Assembly (NCBI RefSeq): GCF_000739435.1
Contig: NZ_CP009159.1
Location: forward strand, 2,437,599 to 2,501,598
Reading direction: 5' to 3'
From: Actinobacillus suis ATCC 33415
GTDB lineage: Bacteria; Pseudomonadota; Gammaproteobacteria; Enterobacterales; Pasteurellaceae
Length of the DNA stretch: 64,000 nucleotides
Part shown: positions 38,474 through 47,000 of the stretch, one piece after another
How positions within the stretch are numbered: the stretch's first letter is position 1
How the letters are laid out: every line of letters starts with the position of its first letter
Program-made: the position numbers and the translations under genes
Notes under the pieces: model-generated
Databases searched by the model: none
Seen by the model: the letters and a program-made list of their open reading frames with translations, nothing else
Told to the model about the DNA's origin: nothing

Positions 38474-39115
38474 ATGCAAAACAAAATCAACTGGCAAAAA
38501 GTAGATCAATTACTCCCCGTCATTATCCAACACTTCCAAACCAGTGAAGTGCTGATGTTGGGCTATATGAACCAAGAGGCGTTAGCTAAAACCTTAGCAG
38601 AGAAAGTGGTAACCTTCTATTCTCGCACCAAACGACGCTTGTGGACGAAAGGCGAAACATCGGGGCATTTTCTCAATGTGGTGGATATGAGTTTGGATTG
38701 CGATAACGATACGTTATTGATTTTAGTGAATCCAATCGGGCCGACTTGCCATACGGGCGAGAGGAGCTGTTTCCACCAATTTGAAAGCCAGTCTGAAGGC
38801 GATTGGACGTGGTTTGCGAAATTGGAACAGGTGCTTGCCGAGCGTAAATATGCCGATCCAGAAAGCTCTTATACTGCAAAACTGTATGCCAAAGGTGTGA
38901 AGAAAATCGCTCAAAAAGTTGGCGAAGAAGGTGTTGAAACCGCATTGGCAGCGGTGTCGCAAGATAAAGAAGAAGTGGTAAGCGAAGCGGCGGACTTAGC
39001 CTATCACTTGACTGTATTATTACATTCGATGAATCTTGAATGGGGCGATGTGATTGCTAAATTAAAAGAGCGTCATCAAGGTATAGGGCTTCACCCTGAA
39101 GGTTCAAATAAATAA
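38474..39115 (+). CDS. hisI: Bifunctional phosphoribosyl-AMP cyclohydrolase / phosphoribosyl-ATP pyrophosphatase
   Basis: The 213-residue HisIE fusion does steps 2 and 3 of the pathway. The N-terminal cyclohydrolase (about 1-110) has [20 protein letters not shown], the Mg/Zn-binding DCDNDTLLI and HTGERSCF. The C-terminal pyrophosphatase (about 120-213) has the Glu-rich MazG-like helices [36 protein letters not shown]. The ATG follows AAGGAATAAT. It ends the operon, and a USS pair follows the stop. Confidence 0.97.
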   Translation: MQNKINWQKVDQLLPVIIQHFQTSEVLMLGYMNQEALAKTLAEKVVTFYSRTKRRLWTKGETSGHFLNVVDMSLDCDNDTLLILVNPIGPTCHTGERSCFHQFESQSEGDWTWFAKLEQVLAERKYADPESSYTAKLYAKGVKKIAQKVGEEGVETALAAVSQDKEEVVSEAADLAYHLTVLLHSMNLEWGDVIAKLKERHQGIGLHPEGSNK

Positions 39116-39118
39116 CAT

Positions 39119-39161
39119 AAGCGGTTGAGTTTTGTAAAAAATTTGCAAAATTTGACCGCTT
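39119..39161 (+). terminator. USS inverted pair after the his operon
   Basis: AAGCGGTT and GACCGCTT form arms around an A/T-rich loop directly after the hisIE stop. The 3' arm overlaps the -35/-10 region of the yhhQ promoter (TTTGCA at 39142, TATAAT at 39165). Confidence 0.65.
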
Positions 39162-39170
39162 GCGTATAAT
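39142..39170 (+). promoter_or_regulatory. Promoter of yhhQ
   Basis: TTTGCA (39142-39147), a 17-base spacer, and perfect TATAAT (39165-39170). It would give a leader of about 58 bases that holds the possible preQ1 element. Confidence 0.7.
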
Positions 39171-39189
39171 GCGCCCCTCAAAATTGGTT

Positions 39190-39230
39190 GCCGAGTTCCC
39201 TTACCTCGGCTTTTTATTTTTAAAAAGGAA
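39190..39230 (+). promoter_or_regulatory. Possible preQ1-I riboswitch or attenuator before yhhQ
   Basis: The stem GCCGAG / CTCGGC (39190-39195 and 39205-39210) closes the loop TTCCCTTAC, giving the preQ1-I loop pattern GUUC-n-UAC. The loop's CCUU can pair with AAGG in the ribosome site (39226-39229) as an H-type pseudoknot. Against it, the linker is U-rich rather than A-rich, and the hairpin plus T run also looks like a plain terminator. Association with yhhQ supports it. Confidence 0.45.
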
Positions 39231-39234
39231 TAAT

Positions 39235-39900
39235 ATGAACTTTCAAATTGATTTTTCAGACGCACAAAAGCGTCGTTCTCTTGTTTTACTTTCCCTTTTC
39301 CATATCTTTATTATCGCGATCAGTAACTATTTGGTGCAGATTACTTTTGAGGTAAAAATTCCGTTTACCGACATTGTGATTCCAACCACATGGGGCACAT
39401 TTACTTTCCCGTTTGTGTTTTTGGCGACGGATTTAACCGTACGAGTATTTGGTGCAAGTCTTGCCCGTAAAATTATTTTTGTCGGTATGTTGCCGGCGTT
39501 ACTGATTAGTTATGTGATTTCGGTGCTGTTTTTTGAGACTCAATTCCAAGGCTTTAATGCGTTAAACGAATTTAATCTGTTTGTGTTCCGTATTGCGTTG
39601 GCAAGTTTTTGTGCTTATGTAGTCGGGCAGCTATTGGATATTGTGGTGTTTAATCGCTTACGTCAGGGCAAAACGTGGTGGTTAGCTCCGATGTGTTCGA
39701 CTATCTTCGGTACATTGATTGATACTTTCGCTTTCTTTGCAGTAGCGTTTTATAAAAGCGATGATGCTTATATGGCGGAACATTGGTTCACCATCGGTAC
39801 GGTGGACTATGCGTTTAAACTGTTTGTTAGCTTATTACTGTTTTTACCGCTCTATGGCGTGTTACTCAATTATTTAGTCAAAAAATTTAAACTGAAATAG
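39235..39900 (+). CDS. yhhQ: Queuosine precursor transporter YhhQ
   Basis: YhhQ (QPTR, COG1738) takes up preQ0/preQ1 for tRNA queuosine. The ATG at 39235 follows AAAAAGGAATA and gives 221 residues. The protein has six or more hydrophobic segments (SLFHIFIIAISNYLVQITF, FPFVFLATDLTVRVFG, VSLLLFLPLYGVLLNYLV) and conserved TLTFPFVFLATDL-like and CSTIFGTLIDTFAFF stretches. It follows the his operon with its own promoter and leader. It is a single gene before map. Confidence 0.9.
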   Translation: MNFQIDFSDAQKRRSLVLLSLFHIFIIAISNYLVQITFEVKIPFTDIVIPTTWGTFTFPFVFLATDLTVRVFGASLARKIIFVGMLPALLISYVISVLFFETQFQGFNALNEFNLFVFRIALASFCAYVVGQLLDIVVFNRLRQGKTWWLAPMCSTIFGTLIDTFAFFAVAFYKSDDAYMAEHWFTIGTVDYAFKLFVSLLLFLPLYGVLLNYLVKKFKLK

Positions 39901-39904
39901 TCGT

Positions 39905-39937
39905 TTGGGGATTATGCTGAAAAAAGGTATAATCCCC
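39905..39937 (+). promoter_or_regulatory. Palindromic promoter/terminator region between yhhQ and map
   Basis: TTGGGG (39905) and TATAAT (39928), with a 17-base spacer, form a promoter for map. The same bases form a hairpin GGGGATTAT / ATAATCCCC followed by TTACTTTTTT, which can end yhhQ. The two uses would compete. Confidence 0.55.
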
Positions 39938-40006
39938 TTACTTTTTTCTGCGTATTTGCAAGAAAATTGAGAAATTTAACCGCTTGAATTAAGAAGAGAG
40001 AACAGC

Positions 40007-40813
40007 ATGAGCAAGATTCCATTAAGAACCGAAGAAGAGATTGAGAAATTACGTGTCGCTTGTAAATTAGCCTCTGACGTATTGGTAATGATTGAGCCGT
40101 ATGTAAAAGAAGGTGTAAGTACCGCAGAATTAGACCGTATTTGCCACGAATATATCGTAAACGAACAGCAGGCGATTCCGGCGTGTTTAAATTATCACGG
40201 CTTTCCGAATGCCACTTGTATTTCATTGAACGAAGTGGTGTGTCACGGTATTCCGAGTGCGGATCGTAAATTGAAAAAAGGCGATATTTTAAATATTGAT
40301 GTAACGGTAATTAAAGACGGTTACTACGGCGATAACTCGAAAATGTATGTGGTCGGAGAGCCGAGTATTCGTGATAAACGTTTAATTGAAGTGACATTAG
40401 AATCGCTTTATATCGGTTTACGCACAGTAAAACCAGGTATTCGTTTAAAAGAAATCGGTAAAACCATTCAGCAATATGTGGAAAAACAAGGTTTCTCTGT
40501 GGTGCGTGAATACTGCGGTCACGGTATCGGTACCGAATTCCATTGTGATCCGCAAGTACTTCACTACAATTCTGATGATGGTGGTGTAGTGCTGCAAGAA
40601 GGTATGGTGTTTACTATTGAGCCGATGGTGAATGCGGGTAAAAAAGAAATCCGTAATATGCCGGACGGCTGGACGGTAAAAACCAAAGACCGTAGCCATT
40701 CAGCGCAGTTTGAGCACCAAATTGTGGTGACCAAAGAAGGCTGTGAAGTGATGACGATTCGTGATGAAGAAATTGCCGAGGGTCGTATTTCTCGTATCAT
40801 GAAAAACGTGTAA
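40007..40813 (+). CDS. map: Methionine aminopeptidase, type I
   Basis: Map removes the initiator Met. The 268-residue protein has the five metal ligands of the type I family: Asp in DILNIDVTVIKDGYYGDNS (two Asp), His in YCGHGIGTEFHCDP, Glu in TIEPMV and Glu in AQFEHQIVVTKEGCEV. The His in HGFPNATCISLNEVVCHGIPS is the substrate-site His. A GGGGATTAT / ATAATCCCC palindrome before the gene spans a TATAAT promoter (39928-39933). A strong terminator follows. Confidence 0.97.
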   Translation: MSKIPLRTEEEIEKLRVACKLASDVLVMIEPYVKEGVSTAELDRICHEYIVNEQQAIPACLNYHGFPNATCISLNEVVCHGIPSADRKLKKGDILNIDVTVIKDGYYGDNSKMYVVGEPSIRDKRLIEVTLESLYIGLRTVKPGIRLKEIGKTIQQYVEKQGFSVVREYCGHGIGTEFHCDPQVLHYNSDDGGVVLQEGMVFTIEPMVNAGKKEIRNMPDGWTVKTKDRSHSAQFEHQIVVTKEGCEVMTIRDEEIAEGRISRIMKNV

Positions 40814-40824
40814 TCGTGATAAAT

Positions 40825-40865
40825 AAAAAATCCGCCGTAGGTTTTCACTTACGGCGGATTTTTTT
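40825..40865. terminator. Bidirectional terminator between map and uvrD
   Basis: Stem AATCCGCCGTA / TACGGCGGATT with A and T runs on both sides; it serves two convergent genes. Confidence 0.93.
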
Positions 40866-40881
40866 ATTTAGCAATGGCGAA

Positions 40882-43080
40882 TTAGAGTTTTTCAAGGTTT
40901 GCCATTTTGGCAATCAACCATTTAATGCCATTTCCGGCAAAGGCGATTTGTAAACGGGTTGCTTCGCCGCTGCCTTCCACATTAACAATTGTGCCTTGTC
41001 CGAATTTAGCGTGCTGCACCTTTTGCCCCATTTTCCAACTATTGTCTTCTAAACAAGAAGCGGTCGTTTTTGCTGAATTTTTTGCAAAAGGTGTGCTTTG
41101 GGCAAAACTTGCCGCACGGTTGATAGAGCCTCTCAAACGCACTTCTCGAATATGCTGTTCGGGCAATTCGGCAATAAAACGAGAAGCGATATGACGCTCT
41201 TCTTTGCCGTATAAACGTCTGAGTTCGGCATAACTGATCGTTAATTTTTTCTTCGCTCGAGTAATGCCGACATAAGCCAAACGGCGTTCTTCTTGCAGTC
41301 TGCCTTCGTCAAAGCTCATTCCGCTCGGGAAAATACCTTCTTCCACACCGACCATAAATACACGAGGGAACTCTAAACCTTTCGCGGAATGTAACGTCAT
41401 TAATTCGACATAATCCTGATGCGGGGAGGCTTGCGCTTCACCAGCTTCTAATGAGGCGTGAGTTAAAAATGCGGTGAGATCCGACATTTCTTCCGCTTCG
41501 TCAGGCTTGCTGAATTGTTTGGTAGCGGTGACCAGCTCTTCTAAGTTCTCAATACGAACTTCGCCTTTTTCTCCTTTTTCTTGTTTATACATTTCGTATA
41601 AACCGGATTTTTTAATCACAAAATCGGTTTGTTCAAACAGTGGCATTTGTTCGGTTTCTTGTTCGAGCGCATTAATCAATTCGACAAAACGCAGCAAGGC
41701 GGAAGCGGCTCTGCCGGACAGTTGTTCTTCTTGCACAGCTACTTGAATCGCCTGCCATAAGGTTATTTGGCGATTACGGGTAATTTGACGAATCGTATCT
41801 AACGTGCGTTCGCCAATCCCTCTTGGCGGTGTGTTAATCACACGTTCAAATGCTGCATCGTCTTGGCGATTAGCAATCAAGCGTAAATATGCCAGTGCAT
41901 CTTTGATTTCTTGGCGTTCGAAGAAACGCATACCGCCGTAAATACGGTAAGGAATATTCGCTTGAATTAATGCTTCTTCAATCACTCGGGATTGGCTGTT
42001 ACTACGATATAACACCGCACATTCATTTAGGCTGCCTTCGTCTTCTTTCCATTGTTTGATTTGTGAGGCAACAAAACGAGCTTCGTCTAATTCATTGAAA
42101 GCACAATAAATTTCAACCGGATCGCCATCACCCTGATCGGTCCATAAATTCTTACCTAAGCGGTCTTCGTTATTGGAAATTAACTCATTGGCGGTCGCCA
42201 AAATATGTCCGGTTGAACGGTAATTTTGCTCAAGACGAATAGTTTCCGCTTTTTGGTAGTCATTTAAGAAACGCTGAATATTTTCAACCTGCGCACCACG
42301 CCAGCCGTAAATCGATTGGTCGTCATCGCCGACAATCATCACGTTACCGGTTTCACCGGCAAGCAGACGGATTAAGTCATATTGAATATTGTTGGTATCT
42401 TGGAACTCATCGATCAAAATCTGCTGAAAACGTTGCTGATAGCGCTGCAAGATCGGCGGTTTGTCTCGGAAAAGTTCATAAGCTCGAATCAATAATTCGG
42501 CAAAATCTAACAGACCAGCACGATCGCAGGCATCTTGATAGATTTGGTAGATTTGGACTAATTTCTTCTCGTTCGGATCGTTATGATGATCAATATCTTT
42601 CGGACGTTTACCTTTATCTTTTTGCGCACTGATATACCACGCCACGTGTTTCGGTGGGAAATGTTTTTCATCAATATTGTGCAACTTTAACAAACGTTTA
42701 AGTAAACGTTGCTGATCCTCACTATCCATAATTTGGAAATCTTGTGGCAGATTAGCGTCAAGATAATGTGAACGTAACAAGCGGTTAGCAATGCTGTGGA
42801 ACGTACCGACCCACATACCGAACAGGCGGTGATGACTGCTGGAAGAAAGAGTATGTTCGATACGATGACGCATTTCCGCCGCCGCTTTATTGGTAAAGGT
42901 TACTGCCAGAATATTCGATTCCGGTACGTTTTCTACACCGATTAACCACGCAATACGATGGGTAAGCACCCGTGTTTTACCGGATCCGGCTCCCGCTAAT
43001 ACTAAATAATTGCCCAACGGTGCAGCGACAGCCTCTCGCTGCTTATCATTTAAACCGTCTAATAATAAAGAAAAATCCAT
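40882..43080 (-). CDS. uvrD: DNA helicase II (UvrD)
   Basis: UvrD unwinds DNA 3'-to-5' in mismatch and nucleotide excision repair. The 732-residue protein has the SF1 helicase motifs: Walker A GAGSGKTRVLTHR (about 31), motif Ia FTNKAAAEMR, DEFQDTN (motif II), GDDDQSIYGWRGAQ (motif III), LEQNYRST (IV), LHSAKGLEFPRV (V) and VGITRAKKKLTI (VI). The end WKMGQKVQHAKFGQGTI and the C-terminal Tudor-like part are UvrD features. A likely SOS box lies upstream. Confidence 0.97.
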   Translation of the reverse strand: MDFSLLLDGLNDKQREAVAAPLGNYLVLAGAGSGKTRVLTHRIAWLIGVENVPESNILAVTFTNKAAAEMRHRIEHTLSSSSHHRLFGMWVGTFHSIANRLLRSHYLDANLPQDFQIMDSEDQQRLLKRLLKLHNIDEKHFPPKHVAWYISAQKDKGKRPKDIDHHNDPNEKKLVQIYQIYQDACDRAGLLDFAELLIRAYELFRDKPPILQRYQQRFQQILIDEFQDTNNIQYDLIRLLAGETGNVMIVGDDDQSIYGWRGAQVENIQRFLNDYQKAETIRLEQNYRSTGHILATANELISNNEDRLGKNLWTDQGDGDPVEIYCAFNELDEARFVASQIKQWKEDEGSLNECAVLYRSNSQSRVIEEALIQANIPYRIYGGMRFFERQEIKDALAYLRLIANRQDDAAFERVINTPPRGIGERTLDTIRQITRNRQITLWQAIQVAVQEEQLSGRAASALLRFVELINALEQETEQMPLFEQTDFVIKKSGLYEMYKQEKGEKGEVRIENLEELVTATKQFSKPDEAEEMSDLTAFLTHASLEAGEAQASPHQDYVELMTLHSAKGLEFPRVFMVGVEEGIFPSGMSFDEGRLQEERRLAYVGITRAKKKLTISYAELRRLYGKEERHIASRFIAELPEQHIREVRLRGSINRAASFAQSTPFAKNSAKTTASCLEDNSWKMGQKVQHAKFGQGTIVNVEGSGEATRLQIAFAGNGIKWLIAKMANLEKL

Positions 43081-43100
43081 TACCGCCTCGTATTTAATTA

Positions 43101-43116
43101 ATGTTTGTTTATACAG
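43101..43116. promoter_or_regulatory. Possible LexA (SOS) box of uvrD
   Basis: Minus strand CTGT-ATAAACAA-ACAT matches CTGT-N8-ACAG at 7 of 8 conserved bases. It lies 21-36 bases before the uvrD start; uvrD is LexA-regulated in E. coli. Confidence 0.55.
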
Positions 43117-43261
43117 TTAATCCTATTATAGATCAAAGCGGTTAAATTTAGCGAAAGTTTTGCAAAGAGTTTGGAACTTTTTTTGATTTAGACTTACTAT
43201 AGAGTGTCATTTATATTGACGAATTTTTAACTCCCTTTCTTGTTTTATAAGGACATATACA

Positions 43262-43765
43262 ATGATCAAGAACGTAGCAAAAATTTCGGCTGTAACGGCA
43301 GCTACACTACTTTTAGCGGGCTGCTTTAGTGCAAGCAGTTTAAACAGAGATGCACAGGCTCCGGTAGCTCCACAAGTTGCTCCAGTAGTTGAAGAAACGG
43401 TTACACCGGCAAAAGAATACACATTAAGCGGTGATTTTTTATTTGATTTTGACAAGTCGAATCTAACTGCGAAGGGTAAAGCGACATTGAATAATATTGC
43501 ACAAGAAATTAAAGCATCAGGTGCAAAAAAAGTAATCATTACCGGTTATACAGACCGTTTAGGTTCTCCTGCATACAACCAAAAACTTTCACAAGAACGT
43601 GCAAATTCAGCAAAAGCATATCTTGTAAATCAAGGTGTAAAAGCTCAGATGAAAGCTGTTGGCCGTGGGGAAGCTAACCAAGTAAAATTGTGTAAAAATG
43701 AATCAGCTGATAAGCTAAAATCGTGCTTGAAGCCTAATCGCCGAGTACACATTAAAGCAGAATAA
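43262..43765 (+). CDS. OmpA-domain peptidoglycan-binding lipoprotein next to a trimeric autotransporter
   Basis: The 167-residue protein has a lipoprotein signal (LLLAGC, Cys21), a Pro/Ala/Val linker (about 30-55), and an OmpA-C-like domain (about 57-167): DFLFDFDKSNLTAKGKATLNN, TGYTDRLGSPAYNQKLSQERANSAKAYL with the conserved Asp and Arg that bind peptidoglycan, and PNRRVHI. It is of Pal/TpgA type. In Acinetobacter TpgA, an OmpA-like protein encoded with the trimeric adhesin Ata, is known to help anchor it to peptidoglycan; the same neighbour is present here. That shared function is inferred. Confidence 0.88.
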   Translation: MIKNVAKISAVTAATLLLAGCFSASSLNRDAQAPVAPQVAPVVEETVTPAKEYTLSGDFLFDFDKSNLTAKGKATLNNIAQEIKASGAKKVIITGYTDRLGSPAYNQKLSQERANSAKAYLVNQGVKAQMKAVGRGEANQVKLCKNESADKLKSCLKPNRRVHIKAE

Positions 43766-44063
43766 TATCTGTTTTATCTTGTCAATTTTAAATTCAATAA
43801 CGTATTAATTTTTATTGGGTTTTTTCTTCTTTTTACCCGCCTTCCAATAAGGCGGGTATATCATACTGATTGTAAATTTATATACAATCTTTCTCCTTTC
43901 GTATAAAAGCGTAAGTTCACTAGTGAACAATGTTCATTTTCTTTATTATATACAAGTGATTGGACCAAGCTTTTGTTGGTCTTTTTTATTTTTAGTTACA
44001 GAGTTAGTTAATGATTTTTACTCTGTACCCCATATTTCTATGTAGTAAGGGATAATTTACCTC
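43766..44063 (+). promoter_or_regulatory. Leader region of the trimeric autotransporter with several inverted repeats
   Basis: In order: a hairpin ACCCGCCTT / AAGGCGGGT with no T run (43838-43860); ATTGTA-N8-TACAAT (43869-43888); the perfect 14-base palindrome GTTCACTAGTGAAC (43915-43928), overlapping TGAACAATGTTCA (43924-43936); and a GACCAA / TTGGTC hairpin with T6 (43963-43987), a terminator 77 bases before the gene. The palindromes look like an operator; the terminator could end the lipoprotein transcript or attenuate the adhesin. Confidence 0.5.
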
Positions 44064-47000
44064 ATGAATAAAATTTTTAAAGTCATCTGGAATCATGCGA
44101 CTCAATCTTTTGTAGTTGTATCTGAGTTAACGAAAGCAAAAGGAATGTCTGCTTCTGTTACCGATGAAAGAGGCTCACCTACAGCTTCAATTTTAAATTT
44201 AGGTACAGTGGCTTTTGGGGCTGTAGTATTAGGCGGGACTTTAGTTGCCCATGATGCACATGCTGTTTATTCTGCTGGGGAGGGACAAGCTACTGGTCAA
44301 AATGCGATTGCTATTGGTATTGGTAGTACTTATTATTCTAGTTATATAGCTGAGGCTTCTGGTGCGTCATCTATTGCAATTGGTGAGGGAGCGAAAGCTC
44401 AACATATTAATTCAACTTCCATTGGTCAAGGCTCAAAAGCAGTAGCTTGTGGTTCAATGGCATTGGGTCTAAGTTCCTTAGCTAATGGTAGTGATTCTAT
44501 TGCTATAGGTTCATATGCTAATGCTGTTCTAGATCAAGCTGTTGCTATTGGTAGTGGAACCTTAGCTGCGTGTCAGTCAACAGCAGTAGGTAATAATGTG
44601 AAGGCTGTTGGCTCATCTTCTGTTGCTATTGGTGGTGACGATTTAGATGAAACCTCTAAACTTAATTTAGATGGTTCGTTTAGTAGTACTATCAATGGCG
44701 GGAGTGTTAATGCTGAGTTTAAGAAAATCTCTGGTCGTGATCTTGTTGATTTAAGTCAACCATATGTAAATACTTGGGGAGATACTCGATACAGAACTCA
44801 GTATGTAGCAACTAACTCATCAGGTTCTGCATCGGTTGCTATCGGTGTACAAGCGGTTTCTTCCGGACACTTAAGTACCGCAATTGGTACGGGAGCAAGA
44901 ACAGCTGGTCTAGCAGCAACCGCATTAGGGGTTACGGCAAAAGCTTCCGGAGACGGTTCATTTGCCGGGGGTCCAAATGCTGAAGCGTTAGGTGTTCAGT
45001 CAATAGCATTTGGTGCGGACTCAACCGCAGATGGTGAAGATGCAACCGCAGTTGGTGGTAAAGCAAGAGCTACCGGAGACTATGCGAATGCATTAGGTAC
45101 TACGGCAAATGCGAGTGCAAACTTTTCCACTGCTGTTGGTTATAATTCGGTTGCTACAGGTAAATCTTCTAACGCATTAGGTACGGAATCTCTTGCTGTG
45201 CAGGCTTATTCAAATGCGATTGGTTATGATGCTCAAGCAAGAGGATTATCATCGACCGCTGTAGGTAAAGATGCGATTGCTTATGGTGCCGGTGATTTGG
45301 CGATTGGTAAAGGGGCGCATGCAAGTAGCACAAATTTAATGAATGCTGCAGAAAATAACTTACCTAAGATTTCAGATGTACAAAATGAGACTTTTGGCCC
45401 TGCGACGTCTATTGGTGCTTTTGCGAATGCGACAGGTAGAAATACGATTGCATTCGGTAATAATGCCTTTGTATTTAATACAAATAAGGATCTACTAGGC
45501 GCTATTGCTATTGGTGGTAATACGGTCGCATCTGAAAATTACGCTATTTCCTTGGGCTATAAATCATCGGTGGATAAGGCTGATGCTATTGCTATTGGGC
45601 GTAATGCCTCTGCAACAATAGAAGACGCTATCGCTTTGGGAGCTGAGGCGACAACTTCTGCTGCTGTGCCAACCAATTCAGCAAATGTGAATGGATTAAC
45701 TTATTCTGGCTTTGAAGGAAGTCAGCCGACTTCAGTAGTATCGGTAGGATCTGTTACCCAAAAACGCCAGATCCAGAATGTCGCTGCCGGCCAAATTTCT
45801 GCAACTTCAACAGATGCTATCAATGGTTCTCAATTATATGCGACGCAACAAGTTTTAAGTAATACAGCTAATACGGTTAAAACAATTTTAGGCGGTAATT
45901 CACAACTAGCTAATACCGGACGTATTACAATGTCAGATATTGGTAATACTGGGAAAACAACCGTTCATGATGCAATTGCAGCAGTAAAAGAAAATGTAGC
46001 AGCAGGTAAAAATACACAAGTAACACAAGTTTCCGCACCAAATGGTTCAACAACTTATACCGTAGATGCTTGGAATACAACTGTAACTAATGGTTCTAAA
46101 GAAGTCAGTGTTACATCAAAAACAGATAATACTAATAAGGTTTTAGCTTATACGGTAGACCTTTCTACGTCCGCAAAAAATAATATTACGACCGCAAATG
46201 CAACTGCTAATACAGCTAATGCGACAGCGAATACTGCAAATACAACTGCTAACACAGCTAATGCAACAGCTAATACAGCGAATACAACGGCTAATACAGC
46301 TAATGCAACAGCTAATACAGCGAATACAACGGCTAATACAGCTAATACAACAGCGAATACAGCGAATACAACGGCTAACACAGCTAATGCAACAGCGAAT
46401 ACTGCCAATACAACTGCTAACAAAGCTAATACAACCGCTAATACTGCATTGGAAGAAGTGAAAAAAGGCTGGAATATTACAACGAAGGCGAATGGCGGTA
46501 GTGTAACAGGTAACTCTACAGAACAAGTGAGCATGGGCGAGTTAGTCACATTTGAAGCGGGAAGTAATATTAATTTAACGCAAAAAGGTGCAAATATTAC
46601 GATTGCAACCAGCGACAAGCCAACCTTTAACACAGTAACCACGCAGAATTTTAATGTACAAAATGGTGGAACGGTTGATATGGGAGGCAATGTTGTCTCT
46701 AACGTGGGTACAGCTCAGAAGGGTACGGATGCGGTTAACTACGATCTACTAAATAAAACAGTTAAAGCGGCAAGTAGTTCAGTTGTTGCGGGAACTAATG
46801 CAAATGTTCAGAGTAAAGCAAGTGCAGATGGTACGGTTTATACAGTAAATGCATACAACACAACAGTAAGTAATGCGACAGATACAGTAACAGTGACGCC
46901 TACTTTCAATGCGCAAACCAATACGACTAACTATGCAATTGATTTATCTGCACAAACAAAGCAGAACATTACAACTGCAAATACCACAGCACACAATGCC

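Noticed and set aside
43838..43860. Terminator of the OmpA-like lipoprotein gene at the ACCCGCCTT hairpin
   Set aside because: The stem is strong but no T run follows on the plus strand, so it was kept only as part of the leader description.
46143..46690. Long antisense frames opposite the adhesin stalk
   Set aside because: They are mirror readings of low-complexity repeat DNA, with Cys/Ser- or Ala/Val-rich compositions and no start context.
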